A program made the translations under genes and the position numbers. This document shows positions 18,681-27,938 of a stretch of DNA of 64,000 nt, in pieces. The DNA comes from Oceanihabitans sediminis. Lineage in GTDB: Bacteria; Bacteroidota; Bacteroidia; Flavobacteriales; Flavobacteriaceae. Every line of letters starts with the position of its first letter. Within the stretch, counting starts at the first letter, position 1. The stretch is taken from the NCBI RefSeq assembly GCF_003337215.1, contig NZ_QPIG01000002.1:62001-126000 (forward strand), read 5' to 3'. Below the pieces are notes generated by a model. That model saw only the letters and a program-made list of their open reading frames with translations, was not told where the DNA came from and did no database searches.

Positions 18681-19535
18681 TTATAATTTGGTAACTAACT
18701 TATTATAATCCCATTTTTCTGGAATTATATCTAATGCAAGCAATTGATCTTGAACATTTTCTATTGTTTTCTTATCAATAACTTCTTGAGACCATTCTGT
18801 TAATTCTAACCATTCTTGAACATCTTCTAGTTTTTGCTCATATCTATTTGCAATAGTAGCGTCTATTCTAGGAATATCTTTAAAGTCTGTAGTTGTTTCG
18901 TTTATAATATTTAAGATGGTTTTTACATCCTCTTTATTATTTTCTAAAAACTCCTTTCTTACTGCAATAACAAAACAAGGCCATGGAGAAGGGCAGTTGC
19001 CTATTCTTCTAAAAACACCTTCATCTACCAAAGGTTTAGTGGTAAATTTTTCCCATAGAAAATAATCTGCAACTTCCTTTGTTAATCCTTCTACAGCTCC
19101 ATCTAAATCTTTAATAACTTCAAAATCTAAATCTTTTTCTAAATTCCAATTATTATTTTGAGCATTAATATAAGCCATTAAATGAGAACCCGAACCATAT
19201 CGGCTAATAGCAGCTTTAGTTCCTTTCAAATCTTCTACGCTATGATAATTTGAATCTTTTGCAACATGAATTCCCCAAATTAAAGGCGAAGCAACAAATG
19301 TTTGAATAATGGCACTTGGATTTCCATCAATAATATCTTTGATAATTCCTTCTGTAAGAATTACTGCCATGTCTATTTCTCCTTCACGAAGGGCTTTAGA
19401 CATTTCACCAGAACCTCCAAAATAATCTTTCCAACGAAGATTTATTCCTTCGTCTTTATATTCACCATTTTTAAGCGTTAAGTACCATGCTAAATTAAAA
19501 TGCTCTGGTACACCTCCAATATTTATTGTTTTCAT
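18681..19535 (-). CDS. Substrate-binding-like protein (SsuA/THI5 fold) without signal peptide
   Basis: 284 residues resembling periplasmic binding proteins of the NMT1/THI5/SsuA type: MKTINIGGVPEHFNLAWYLT at the start, a GGSGEMSKALREGEIDMAV segment and ATAAISRYG-like central region (TKAAISRYGSGSHL). The protein starts directly with beta-strand 1 and has no signal peptide or lipobox, so it seems cytoplasmic. It is the last gene of a five-gene minus-strand set, 48 bp after the nucleoside phosphorylase. No ABC permease or ATPase gene is nearby. Ligand unknown; a role like that of cytoplasmic THI5/MqnA-type enzymes is possible. Confidence 0.75.
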   Translation of the reverse strand: MKTINIGGVPEHFNLAWYLTLKNGEYKDEGINLRWKDYFGGSGEMSKALREGEIDMAVILTEGIIKDIIDGNPSAIIQTFVASPLIWGIHVAKDSNYHSVEDLKGTKAAISRYGSGSHLMAYINAQNNNWNLEKDLDFEVIKDLDGAVEGLTKEVADYFLWEKFTTKPLVDEGVFRRIGNCPSPWPCFVIAVRKEFLENNKEDVKTILNIINETTTDFKDIPRIDATIANRYEQKLEDVQEWLELTEWSQEVIDKKTIENVQDQLLALDIIPEKWDYNKLVTKL

Positions 19536-19541
19536 ATGTTT

Positions 19542-19553
19542 CCGCGAAAGCGG
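19542..19553. repeat. CCGC-GAAA-GCGG mini-hairpin just before a start codon
   Basis: A perfect 4-bp GC-only stem around GAAA, six bases before the ATG of the minus-strand binding-protein gene. It stands out in very AT-rich DNA. I believe similar CGCTTTCGCGG-type palindromes recur between genes in Flavobacteriaceae, but only one copy was noticed here. Confidence 0.4.
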
Positions 19554-19583
19554 TAATGTCTTTAATTCTTTTAAATAGAACGA

Positions 19584-20453
19584 TTATTCGGCTAATTTAT
19601 CTAAAGTATAAGTGATTAATTTGTTTACAACCGCTTTTGGATCTTTACTAAACTCACCTGTTGCTCTATTGGCAATAATAGCATTCATAGATAGTGCTTG
19701 ATGACCTAATAATTTTGCTAAACCATATATAGCAGATGTTTCCATCTCTAAATTTGAAATTCTAAATTCTTTATAATTAAAAGTATCTAACTTATTATTT
19801 AATTCACTGTCTTGAAGCGCTAACCGTAAAACTCTACCTTGTGCTCCGTAAAATCCTCCTGCAGTAGCGGTAATCCCTTTATAAATCTCAGTACTATCTA
19901 ATAAGTCTGCTAGTTTCTTGCTATTACTTATAATTAAAGGTCTTGCTTTTTCTGAACTCCAATTAGTATATGAAATAAAAGCATCCTCAATTTCTGAATT
20001 GGTAATATTGTCTAATTTGTACGAATGCAACATACCGTTCATATCTAAGCCATGCGAACTCATTACAAATGCATCTACCGGAATGTCTTTTTGAAGCGAG
20101 CCAGAAGTACCAACACGAACAATGTTTAAACTTGTAAGCTCCTTTTTAACTTGTCTTGTTTCTAGGTTGATATTGACTAACGCATCTAATTCGTTTAGCA
20201 CAATATCAATATTATCGGGACCAATACCTGTAGAAATCACAGAAATACGTTTTCCCTTGTAAGTACCCGTTTGGGTTTTAAATTCTCTTTTTTGAATAGT
20301 AAACTCGATAGTATCAAAATGCTTTGTAATTCTTTCTACGCGATCTTGATCACCTACAAAAATAATATCCTTAGCAATATGCTCTGGTCTTAAATTCAAA
20401 TGGTAAACACTACCATCTGGGTTTAAAATAAGTTCAGATTCTTTAATTTGCAT
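19584..20453 (-). CDS. Nucleoside phosphorylase (uridine phosphorylase-like)
   Basis: 289 residues of the PNP/UDP family. IVRVGTSGSLQ is the phosphate-binding signature and LEMETSAIYGLAKLLGH carries the Met-Glu of the ribose/base pocket. It would split a nucleoside with phosphate for pyrimidine or purine salvage. Residues VGDQDRVERITKHFD near the start match uridine phosphorylase (GDPERVE-like). It overlaps the DUF1835 gene by 11 bp, so the two are translationally coupled. Base preference is inferred. Confidence 0.88.
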   Translation of the reverse strand: MQIKESELILNPDGSVYHLNLRPEHIAKDIIFVGDQDRVERITKHFDTIEFTIQKREFKTQTGTYKGKRISVISTGIGPDNIDIVLNELDALVNINLETRQVKKELTSLNIVRVGTSGSLQKDIPVDAFVMSSHGLDMNGMLHSYKLDNITNSEIEDAFISYTNWSSEKARPLIISNSKKLADLLDSTEIYKGITATAGGFYGAQGRVLRLALQDSELNNKLDTFNYKEFRISNLEMETSAIYGLAKLLGHQALSMNAIIANRATGEFSKDPKAVVNKLITYTLDKLAE

Positions 20454-21384
20454 GTAATATAGTTTTAATGAGTTTATTTTCTTTTTTATTGAATAGATAA
20501 TCTAATCGATTTACCTCTCCAAATTGCATGTTATCATTTATTTCTGAAGCATAGTTACGTTGATTCAACAACACTTCATATCCTTTTCTATTAAGCTTGA
20601 TACTGTCTTCTTCCTGGATAAAAAATAAGGAGAGTTTATCTATAACTCGCATTAATTGTATATCGCTAAAGCCATAATAACCCTGATAATTTAAAGCATA
20701 ACCAAGTAAATGATGCCTTGATTTTACTTCGTACTTATCAAGTATTTTAATAATGTTATGTTCTAGTTCACTCAAACCGTTTACCGAATCTGGAAATCTT
20801 TTTAGATGAGCTTTTAAACAGATACTTAAATATTCAAAAGTAGATTGCTCGGTAATAAATGGTTTGAGTAAATTATGGTCGCTACCACAGTATACTTCCC
20901 AAATATTAGATGCAAATTCTTTATCTTCTTTTGATAAATAAATACGCTCTTTAAAATGTTCATCTATCTGAAAAGCCGTTAATTCCGTTAAAGCCTTTAG
21001 GTTTTCTTCTCCAGGAATCCTTCCACTACAAACTAATGAAATTGGTTTCTTAATTTGCTTTTCTCTTAACAAACTAATAATAGCCAACATATTAATATGG
21101 CAGAATAAATCATATTCAAACCATAAAACAATTTCAGAATAATTAGAGATATTATCTAGCTTCTGTAATTCGGTTTTATATTTCTGCTCGTCAATTTCAA
21201 TTTGGTAAAACTCCTTTAAAAAGTCTTTTCGTACTTTTAAAAAAGCATCTGAATCGATCTTCACTTTTGTAGGCCCTTCGCATAACATTTCATGCCAAGT
21301 AAGATATTCTCCCTTATAATCTAACTCTATTAAGTAATTAGTTAAATTACCACCATTAGTTATATGAAGAATATTCTTTGTCAT
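20443..21384 (-). CDS. DUF1835 domain protein
   Basis: 313 residues. The N-terminal MTKNILHITNGGNLTNYL and the WHEMLCEGP segment are typical of DUF1835, a family of unknown function common in Bacteroidota and Firmicutes. No catalytic motif is evident. The gene sits inside a tightly packed set: its ATG shares one base with the stop codon of the SUI1 gene (TAATG) and its 3' end overlaps the nucleoside phosphorylase by 11 bp. Confidence 0.8.
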   Translation of the reverse strand: MTKNILHITNGGNLTNYLIELDYKGEYLTWHEMLCEGPTKVKIDSDAFLKVRKDFLKEFYQIEIDEQKYKTELQKLDNISNYSEIVLWFEYDLFCHINMLAIISLLREKQIKKPISLVCSGRIPGEENLKALTELTAFQIDEHFKERIYLSKEDKEFASNIWEVYCGSDHNLLKPFITEQSTFEYLSICLKAHLKRFPDSVNGLSELEHNIIKILDKYEVKSRHHLLGYALNYQGYYGFSDIQLMRVIDKLSLFFIQEEDSIKLNRKGYEVLLNQRNYASEINDNMQFGEVNRLDYLFNKKENKLIKTILHAN

Positions 21385-21713
21385 TAACCACCTACGCGCT
21401 TTACATTAAAACCTTTTTCTTTTAGCATAGTCATGATTTTATCACGATAATCACCTTGAATAATAATTTTATCGTCTTTAAAACTTCCACCAACACTTAG
21501 TTTGGTTTTCAGCTCTTTTGCTAATGCTTTAAAATCTTCTGTCGCTCCAGTATAACCATCTAAAATAGTAACAGGTTTCCCTTTGCGTTTTTCGTATTTA
21601 CAAAGTATCGGGTCGTCTTGAAGCCAAATATCATTTTCATTGCTATTATCTACTTCAGGTTCTTCTTGAACATGCTCTGGAAACAAGTTTTTAAGCTGAT
21701 CTTGTAAATCCAT
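21384..21713 (-). CDS. SUI1/YciH-like translation initiation factor
   Basis: 109 residues. The C-terminal 70 residues have the eIF1/SUI1 fold signatures KRKGKPVTILDGYTG, LKTKLSVGGSFKDDKIIIQG and GDYRDKIM. YciH-type proteins bind the small ribosomal subunit and affect initiation fidelity. The first about 35 residues are acidic and poorly conserved. Stop and start codons overlap with the next gene in the operon. Confidence 0.9.
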   Translation of the reverse strand: MDLQDQLKNLFPEHVQEEPEVDNSNENDIWLQDDPILCKYEKRKGKPVTILDGYTGATEDFKALAKELKTKLSVGGSFKDDKIIIQGDYRDKIMTMLKEKGFNVKRVGG

Positions 21714-21717
21714 GAAT

Positions 21718-22668
21718 TTATTTTTTTATCAGTCCTAAGTCAACAAGACGTTCATGTAAAAATTCCCCAGCTGTGATATCGTCAAATTGCTTAGGATTTT
21801 CTTTATCTATACAACTTTCTAAAACATTTAGTTTCATATCACTTACCGGATGCATAAAAAACGGAATAGAATAACGTGATGTTCCCCAAAGTTCTCTTGG
21901 CGGATTAATTACACGGTGAATGGTAGATTTTAATTTATTGTTGGTGTGACGTGATAACATATCTCCAACGTTAATCATTAATTCATCAGGTTCTGCAATG
22001 GCATCAATCCATTCTCCATCGTGTCTTTGCACTTGTAAACCTCTTCCTTGGGCACCCATTAAAAGCGTGATTAAGTTTATATCACCATGAGCAGCTGCAC
22101 GAACGGCGTTTTTAGGTTCGTTAACAATAGGAGGGTAGTGAATTGGTCTTAATATAGAGTTTCCGTTATGAATATAATTATCAAAATAAGTTTCTTCTAA
22201 ATTAAGATGTAAAGCTAGAGCACGTAAAACATATTTTGCTGTTTTTTCAAGCATTCTATATGTTTCTTTTCCAATTCTATTAAATTCAGGTAACTCTTCA
22301 ACAGTTACATTTTCCGGGTATTCTTCTTCTAATTTAGGGTTGTTTTCTACCCACTGACCAAAATGCCAAAATTCTTTTAAGTCTCCTTCTTTTTTTCCTT
22401 TTGCACTTTCTTTTCCAAAAGAAATATAACCGCGTTGTCCGCCAATTCCTTCAATTTCATATTTCTGCTTGGTTTCTAACGGAAGGTCGAAGAAGTTTTT
22501 TACTTCACTATATAAATTATCAACTAAAGTGTCATCTAAGAAATGACCTTTAAGCGCTACAAATCCTATTTCTTCATATGCTTTACCAATTTCATCAACA
22601 AATTTTTGTTTTCTTTTTGGGTCTCCTGAAACGAAGTCACTCAGGTTCACACTAGGTATTCTGTCCAT
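21718..22668 (-). CDS. 2-oxoglutarate/Fe(II)-dependent oxygenase (isopenicillin N synthase family)
   Basis: 316 residues. The iron triad is visible as H194-x-D196 (AAHGDINL) and H251 (HRVINPP), with the R-x-S of the RYSIPFF segment that binds the 2-oxoglutarate carboxylate. The N-terminal DIOX_N region (EIGFVALKGH) is also clear. The substrate is unknown; these flavobacterial homologues are widespread and often sit with housekeeping genes. It is the first gene of the five-gene set and has its own -7 box. Confidence 0.9.
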   Translation of the reverse strand: MDRIPSVNLSDFVSGDPKRKQKFVDEIGKAYEEIGFVALKGHFLDDTLVDNLYSEVKNFFDLPLETKQKYEIEGIGGQRGYISFGKESAKGKKEGDLKEFWHFGQWVENNPKLEEEYPENVTVEELPEFNRIGKETYRMLEKTAKYVLRALALHLNLEETYFDNYIHNGNSILRPIHYPPIVNEPKNAVRAAAHGDINLITLLMGAQGRGLQVQRHDGEWIDAIAEPDELMINVGDMLSRHTNNKLKSTIHRVINPPRELWGTSRYSIPFFMHPVSDMKLNVLESCIDKENPKQFDDITAGEFLHERLVDLGLIKK

Positions 22669-22693
22669 AATCGTTTATTTATAAGTCGAAATA

Positions 22694-22701
22694 CAAATGT
22701 A
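22694..22701 (-). promoter_or_regulatory. -7 promoter box of the 2OG-oxygenase operon
   Basis: Minus-strand TACATTTG, exact TAnnTTTG, 26 bp upstream of the start at 22668. Confidence 0.55.
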
Positions 22702-22755
22702 ACGAAATTCTTCAGTAAAATTAAACTAAATAGACACATAACGTGAAAAATTAGT

Positions 22756-22763
22756 TACTTTTG
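22756..22763 (+). promoter_or_regulatory. -7 promoter box of the E1 dehydrogenase gene
   Basis: TACTTTTG, exact TAnnTTTG. Transcription would begin near 22769, upstream of both candidate starts (TTG 22784, ATG 22805). Confidence 0.55.
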
Positions 22764-22804
22764 GTTTTATAAAAACTAAGGTATTGGAAACAATTTCTAC
22801 AACT

Positions 22805-24784
22805 ATGATTAGCTACAAAAAAGAAGGTTTAAAAGATGAAACCTTATTAGAGTTATACACAAGCATGCTGAAGCCTAGGCTTATAGAAGAGAAAATGCTT
22901 ATTTTATTACGTCAAGGAAAAATCTCAAAATGGTTCTCTGGAATTGGTCAAGAAGCTATTTCTGTTGGTGTTACAAAAGCCATGAAAACAGAAGAATACA
23001 TCTTACCTATGCACAGAAACCTAGGGGTTTTTACCACGCGGGAAATACCACTACGCCGACTTTTTGCTCAATGGCAAGGAAAAGCAAGCGGTTTTACTAA
23101 AGGAAGAGACAGAAGTTTCCACTTCGGGACGCAAGAATATAATATTGTTGGAATGATTTCTCATCTTGGACCACAACTTGGGGTTGCAGATGGTATTGCA
23201 CTAGCAAGTAAATTAAATAATAAAAACCAAGTAACTGCTGTATTTACAGGAGAAGGAGGTACTAGTGAAGGAGATTTCCACGAAGCTCTAAACGTTGCTT
23301 CCGTATGGCAATTACCTGTTTTATTCTGTATTGAGAATAATGGTTACGGATTATCAACACCAACAAGTGAGCAATACAACTGTAAGGATTTAGCAGATAG
23401 AGCTATTGGTTACGGAATGGAAAGTCATATTATTGATGGAAATAATATTTTAGAGGTTTACAATAAAATAAGCGTTCTTGCTGAAGATATCCGTAAAAAT
23501 CCTCGTCCGGTTTTACTGGAGTTTAAAACTTTTAGAATGCGTGGACACGAAGAGGCTAGCGGAACTAAATATGTTCCTCAAGAATTAATGGACACTTGGG
23601 CAAAGAAAGATCCTTTAGATAACTATAAAAGTTTCTTATTTGAAAACGGTATTCTAACAGAAGCTTTAGACGAGAAGTTTAGAGCTGAAATTAAAACTGA
23701 AATTGATAATGCTCTAGCCGAAGCAGAAGCAGAAAAACCTATTGTTCCTTCTGAAACAGAAGAGTTAAATGATGTTTATCAAAACCACACATACCAAGAA
23801 GTTACACCTAATAGTACTACAGAAGAAATTCGTTTAATCGATGCGATTTCTCAAGGTTTAAAGCAAAGCATGGAGCGCCACGATGACTTAGTTATTATGG
23901 GGCAAGATATTGCAGATTATGGTGGAGTTTTCAAAATAACAGATGGTTTTGTAGATGCCTTTGGTAAAGATAGAGTTAGAAATACACCAATCTGTGAGTC
24001 TGCAATTGTTGAAACAGGAATGGGACTTTCTATAGCAGGTATGAAAAGTGTTGTAGAAATGCAGTTTGCAGATTTTGTTACTTCAGGATTTAACCCGGTA
24101 GTAAACTATTTAGCAAAATCACATTATAGATGGAACCAAAATGCAGATGTTGTTGTAAGAATGCCTTGCGGAGCAGGAGTTGCTGCAGGACCTTTTCATA
24201 GTCAGACAAATGAAGCTTGGTTTACAAAAACACCTGGATTAAAAGTAGTATATCCTGCTTTCCCTTATGATGCTAAAGGACTTTTAGCTTCAGCAATTAA
24301 CGACCCGAATCCTGTATTATTCTTCGAGCATAAAGCTCTATACAGAAGCATTCGTCAAGAAGTACCAACAGATTATTTCACCTTGCCACTTGGTAAAGCT
24401 TCTCTCTTAAGAGAAGGAAATGACATTACTATAATTGCTTATGGTGCAGCTGTTCATTGGGCACTAAAAACATTAGATAAGCACGAAGATATTCAAGCAG
24501 ACCTTATTGATTTACGCTCGCTGCAACCTTTAGACACCGATGCTATTTATGCTTCAGTTAAAAAGACAGGAAAAGCTATCATCTTACAAGAGGATTCTTT
24601 ATTTGGTGGAATTGCTAGTGATATTTCTGCATTAATTATGGAAAACTGTTTCGAACAACTAGATGCTCCAGTAAAACGTGTAGCTAGTATGGAAACACCA
24701 ATTCCATTCATCAACCAGCTTGAAGACCAGTATTTATCAAGAGATAAATTTGAAGGCGAATTATTAAAATTATTAGAGTACTAG
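22805..24784 (+). CDS. 2-oxo acid dehydrogenase E1, fused alpha and beta subunits
   Basis: 660 residues from ATG 22805; a TTG at 22784 would add seven residues and cannot be excluded. The first half is E1 alpha (RQGKISKWFSGIGQEA, and GEGGTSEGDFHEALN binding thiamine diphosphate and Mg2+). The second half is E1 beta (GQDIADYGGVFKIT, CESAIVETGMGLSIAGM, FFEHKALYRS). Fusions of this kind in Bacteroidota are usually annotated as branched-chain 2-oxoacid dehydrogenase E1, which decarboxylates 2-oxoisovalerate and relatives for branched fatty acid precursors. E2 and E3 genes are not adjacent. A peptidase gene follows after 33 bp. Confidence 0.9.
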   Translation: MISYKKEGLKDETLLELYTSMLKPRLIEEKMLILLRQGKISKWFSGIGQEAISVGVTKAMKTEEYILPMHRNLGVFTTREIPLRRLFAQWQGKASGFTKGRDRSFHFGTQEYNIVGMISHLGPQLGVADGIALASKLNNKNQVTAVFTGEGGTSEGDFHEALNVASVWQLPVLFCIENNGYGLSTPTSEQYNCKDLADRAIGYGMESHIIDGNNILEVYNKISVLAEDIRKNPRPVLLEFKTFRMRGHEEASGTKYVPQELMDTWAKKDPLDNYKSFLFENGILTEALDEKFRAEIKTEIDNALAEAEAEKPIVPSETEELNDVYQNHTYQEVTPNSTTEEIRLIDAISQGLKQSMERHDDLVIMGQDIADYGGVFKITDGFVDAFGKDRVRNTPICESAIVETGMGLSIAGMKSVVEMQFADFVTSGFNPVVNYLAKSHYRWNQNADVVVRMPCGAGVAAGPFHSQTNEAWFTKTPGLKVVYPAFPYDAKGLLASAINDPNPVLFFEHKALYRSIRQEVPTDYFTLPLGKASLLREGNDITIIAYGAAVHWALKTLDKHEDIQADLIDLRSLQPLDTDAIYASVKKTGKAIILQEDSLFGGIASDISALIMENCFEQLDAPVKRVASMETPIPFINQLEDQYLSRDKFEGELLKLLEY

Positions 24785-24817
24785 TAGTTTCTAAGTAACA
24801 TATTCAATAAACATATT

Positions 24818-26980
24818 ATGAAAAAAACAATGTATACACTTTGTGTATTAGCTTTAGTTGCTACCAGCTGTAAAATGGAAGAAAAGCAAACGGCAACCAA
24901 TAATGTAGATGCTCCAGTTGCTAAAAAGATTCCTAAAGACTTAGTTGCCCATGGCGAAACTCGTACAGACAATTACTTTTGGATGCGTTTAAGTGACGAA
25001 CAAAAAAATGCAGAAACACCAGATGCGCAAACGCAAGATGTTTTAGATTACCTAAAAGCTGAAAATGAGTTTTTAACTAAAACAATGAGTCATACAGAGC
25101 AATTGCAACAAAAGCTTTATGACGAAATGGTTAATAGAATAAAAAAAGACGATGCTTCGGTTCCTGTAACAGACAACGGATATTCTTACTATGTGCGTTA
25201 TGAAGAGGGAGAAGATTACGCTTTATTTTGTAGAACAATAGTAGGGGAGGACACTAAGGAAGAAATCATCCTTAACGGTCCAAAAATGGCAAAAGGTCAT
25301 GCCTATTACGGCATTGGTTCACGTAGTGTTAGTCCTAATAACGAACTAATGGCTTTTGGTATTGACACTATTTCAAGACGTCAATACACTATCTATTTTA
25401 AAGATTTAAAAACAGGAGAACTTTTATCAGACAAACTGAGTAATACAGGTGGTTCTGCAGTTTGGGCAAATGACAATAAAACAGTTTTTTATACCACTAA
25501 GGATCCTGAAACTTTAAGACAAAATAAAATTTTTAAACACACTTTAGGAACAGACCAATCAGAAGATGTTTTGGTTTACGAAGAAAAAGACGAAACCTTT
25601 AGATGTGGTGTATGGAAATCTAAATCGAATGCTTATTTATTCATAGGAAGCTTCCAAACGCTTTCAACTGAAATTCAATATTTAGATGCAAACACCCCAA
25701 ATGGAGATTGGAAAATTGTGCAACCAAGAGAAAAAGATTTAGAATATTCGGTAGATCATTATGCTGACCACTTTTATATTCGCACCAATCTAGATGCAAA
25801 TAACTTCCGTTTAGTTAAAACGCCACTTAACAAAACAACCAAAGAAAACTGGGTAGATGTTATTCCTCATAATAAAGAGGTTTACTTAGCAGGTGTAGAA
25901 CTATTTAAAAATTATTTAGTTCTTGAAGAACGTAAAAATGGTTTAATGCATATTCGAGTTAATAGCTGGAAAGGTGAGGAGCATTACATACCTTTTAATG
26001 ACCCTGCTTATGTAGCGTATACAACTTCTAACATAGACTTTGATACAGATTTATTGCGTTTCAATTATTCGTCATTAACAACTCCTTTTACCAATTACGA
26101 ATATGATATGAACACTAAAACTTCTAAAGTTTTAAAACAAGAAGAAGTTTTAGACCCTAATTTTTCAACAGAAAACTACGTTTCAGAACGTAAATTTGCT
26201 ACTGCAAAAGACGGAACAAAAGTGCCTGTTTCTATCGTTTATAAAAAAGGATTAGAGAAAAACGGAAAAAACCCATTATTGCTTTATGCTTATGGATCTT
26301 ACGGAAGTAGTACAGACCCTAACTTTAGCTCTACGCGATTAAGTTTATTAGATAGAGGTTTCGTTTACGCTATTGCGCATGTTCGTGGTGGACAAGAAAT
26401 GGGACGTGATTGGTATGAAGATGGTAAACTTTTAAAGAAGAAAAACACTTTTACAGACTTTATTGATTGTGGTGAGTTTTTAATTGAAGAAGGCTATACA
26501 AACAGCAAACAATTATATGCTTATGGCGGAAGCGCTGGAGGATTATTAATGGGAGCAATCATCAATATGAAACCAGAATTATGGAATGGTGTTGTAGCAG
26601 CTGTACCTTTTGTAGATGTAGTTTCTACAATGTTAGATGAAACTATTCCACTAACAACTTTCGAATTTGATGAGTGGGGTAATCCGAAAGAAAAAGAATA
26701 TTACGATTATATGATGTCTTATTCTCCTTATGATAATATTGAAGCTAAAGATTATCCTAATTTATTAATTACTACAGGATACTGGGATAGCCAAGTGCAA
26801 TATTGGGAGCCAGCTAAATGGATTGCCAAATTACGTGAGCTAAAAACAGACGACAATCTTCTTATCATGGATTGTAATATGGAAACTGGTCACGGAGGTG
26901 CATCTGGTCGTTTTGAGCGCTATAAACGATTAGCGCTAACTTATAGCTTCCTTCTAGATTTAGAAGGAATAAAAAAATAA
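24818..26980 (+). CDS. Prolyl oligopeptidase family (S9) peptidase lipoprotein, oligopeptidase B-like
   Basis: 720 residues. A lipoprotein signal (LVATSC-KMEEK) anchors it to a membrane outside the cytoplasm. The N-terminal half is the beta-propeller; the C-terminal half is the hydrolase domain with triad S572 (GGSAGG), D657 (GYWDSQV) and H692 (GHGGASGR). The PKDLVAHGETRTDNYFWM start and the two acidic residues near the active site suggest oligopeptidase B, which cuts after Lys/Arg in peptides. A strong terminator follows. Confidence 0.9.
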   Translation: MKKTMYTLCVLALVATSCKMEEKQTATNNVDAPVAKKIPKDLVAHGETRTDNYFWMRLSDEQKNAETPDAQTQDVLDYLKAENEFLTKTMSHTEQLQQKLYDEMVNRIKKDDASVPVTDNGYSYYVRYEEGEDYALFCRTIVGEDTKEEIILNGPKMAKGHAYYGIGSRSVSPNNELMAFGIDTISRRQYTIYFKDLKTGELLSDKLSNTGGSAVWANDNKTVFYTTKDPETLRQNKIFKHTLGTDQSEDVLVYEEKDETFRCGVWKSKSNAYLFIGSFQTLSTEIQYLDANTPNGDWKIVQPREKDLEYSVDHYADHFYIRTNLDANNFRLVKTPLNKTTKENWVDVIPHNKEVYLAGVELFKNYLVLEERKNGLMHIRVNSWKGEEHYIPFNDPAYVAYTTSNIDFDTDLLRFNYSSLTTPFTNYEYDMNTKTSKVLKQEEVLDPNFSTENYVSERKFATAKDGTKVPVSIVYKKGLEKNGKNPLLLYAYGSYGSSTDPNFSSTRLSLLDRGFVYAIAHVRGGQEMGRDWYEDGKLLKKKNTFTDFIDCGEFLIEEGYTNSKQLYAYGGSAGGLLMGAIINMKPELWNGVVAAVPFVDVVSTMLDETIPLTTFEFDEWGNPKEKEYYDYMMSYSPYDNIEAKDYPNLLITTGYWDSQVQYWEPAKWIAKLRELKTDDNLLIMDCNMETGHGGASGRFERYKRLALTYSFLLDLEGIKK

Positions 26981-26986
26981 CAACAA

Positions 26987-27021
26987 AGAAAGTCTAGTGT
27001 AAAAGCTAGACTTTTTTTTTA
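26987..27021 (+). terminator. Intrinsic terminator after the E1/peptidase operon
   Basis: AAGTCTAG (26990-26997) pairs with CTAGACTT (27006-27013) around an 8-base loop and is followed by a run of eight or more T. Confidence 0.88.
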
Positions 27022-27162
27022 TATAAGCAGTTATAAATTTTTAAAAAAACTAATCATTTTTCTGTTGAAAAGTTAAAAATTTTAAAAAGCCTCCTTTAAA
27101 ATAGGAAAATTGAAACTTAGGTACGATTTTTGAAAACAGTGAGTAGAAATATTCTATAAATT

Positions 27163-27855
27163 ATGCGATTACTTTTTTTTGGACTAATATTTTTTTTCAG
27201 TTTCACTTTACACGCACAAATAGACAACGAGCAAAAATCTATTGCTATTCCTGTTGTTGAAAGTGATGAAGGAGAGATTGAACAAGAGGTTGAAGAAGAA
27301 GGAAAGCCTATAGACAACCAAGGATTTGTTATTCCTAAAGAAGATAATATCAATGGGATGTCTGTTCCAAAACAACAACAAAAATTAGAATTACCTAAAG
27401 AAGAATTTTCGATGTTTAATCAAGAAAACTTTGGTGATCCTGGAGAATTATACAAAGACCGTATAAAAAAACACGCAAGCTATACGGAAATGAGAAAAGA
27501 ACAGCAATATCGTGGAAGCACTACCACGCAATTCTTTGGCGATTTCACTACAAAATCAGATCATATTGATATTGCATACCGAGATCATGGCGCTTTTGAT
27601 GGAGACCATATTCGTGTTTTTGTTAATGATGATGTAGTGAAACCTTCAGTATTACTAACTCCTAGTTATACTGGTTTCAAATTTAAATTAGCTGAAGGAA
27701 TCAATAAAATTGATTTCTATGCTTTAGATACCGGACAAGTTGCACCAAACACTGCAGAGTTTCAAATTATAGATGACTTCGGAAATATTATTTCTGGTAA
27801 CCAATGGAACTTAGCTAAAGGGGTTAAAGCTACAATTATCATCATAAAGGAGTAG
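27163..27855 (+). CDS. Secreted protein, hypothetical
   Basis: 230 residues. Signal peptide MRLLFFGLIFFFSFTLHA, cleaved before QIDNE. An acidic, disordered stretch (about 30-60) is followed by a compact beta-rich C-terminal half containing YRDHGAFDGDHIRVFVNDD and GINKIDFYALDTGQVAPNTAEF. The latter resembles a small carbohydrate-binding or Ig-like extracellular domain seen in flavobacterial secreted proteins, but I do not recognise the family. Not linked to the helicase gene, which has its own promoter box. Confidence 0.7.
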   Translation: MRLLFFGLIFFFSFTLHAQIDNEQKSIAIPVVESDEGEIEQEVEEEGKPIDNQGFVIPKEDNINGMSVPKQQQKLELPKEEFSMFNQENFGDPGELYKDRIKKHASYTEMRKEQQYRGSTTTQFFGDFTTKSDHIDIAYRDHGAFDGDHIRVFVNDDVVKPSVLLTPSYTGFKFKLAEGINKIDFYALDTGQVAPNTAEFQIIDDFGNIISGNQWNLAKGVKATIIIIKE

Positions 27856-27913
27856 TTTTCAAGTATTTTCAATATTCCCTGTAAAATACTCTTCATAAAC
27901 AGTAAAAAGTTGC

Positions 27914-27921
27914 TATTTTTG
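27914..27921 (+). promoter_or_regulatory. -7 promoter box of the helicase gene
   Basis: TATTTTTG, exact TAnnTTTG, 17 bp before the ATG at 27939. Confidence 0.55.
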
Positions 27922-27938
27922 CACAATCTTAAAACATT

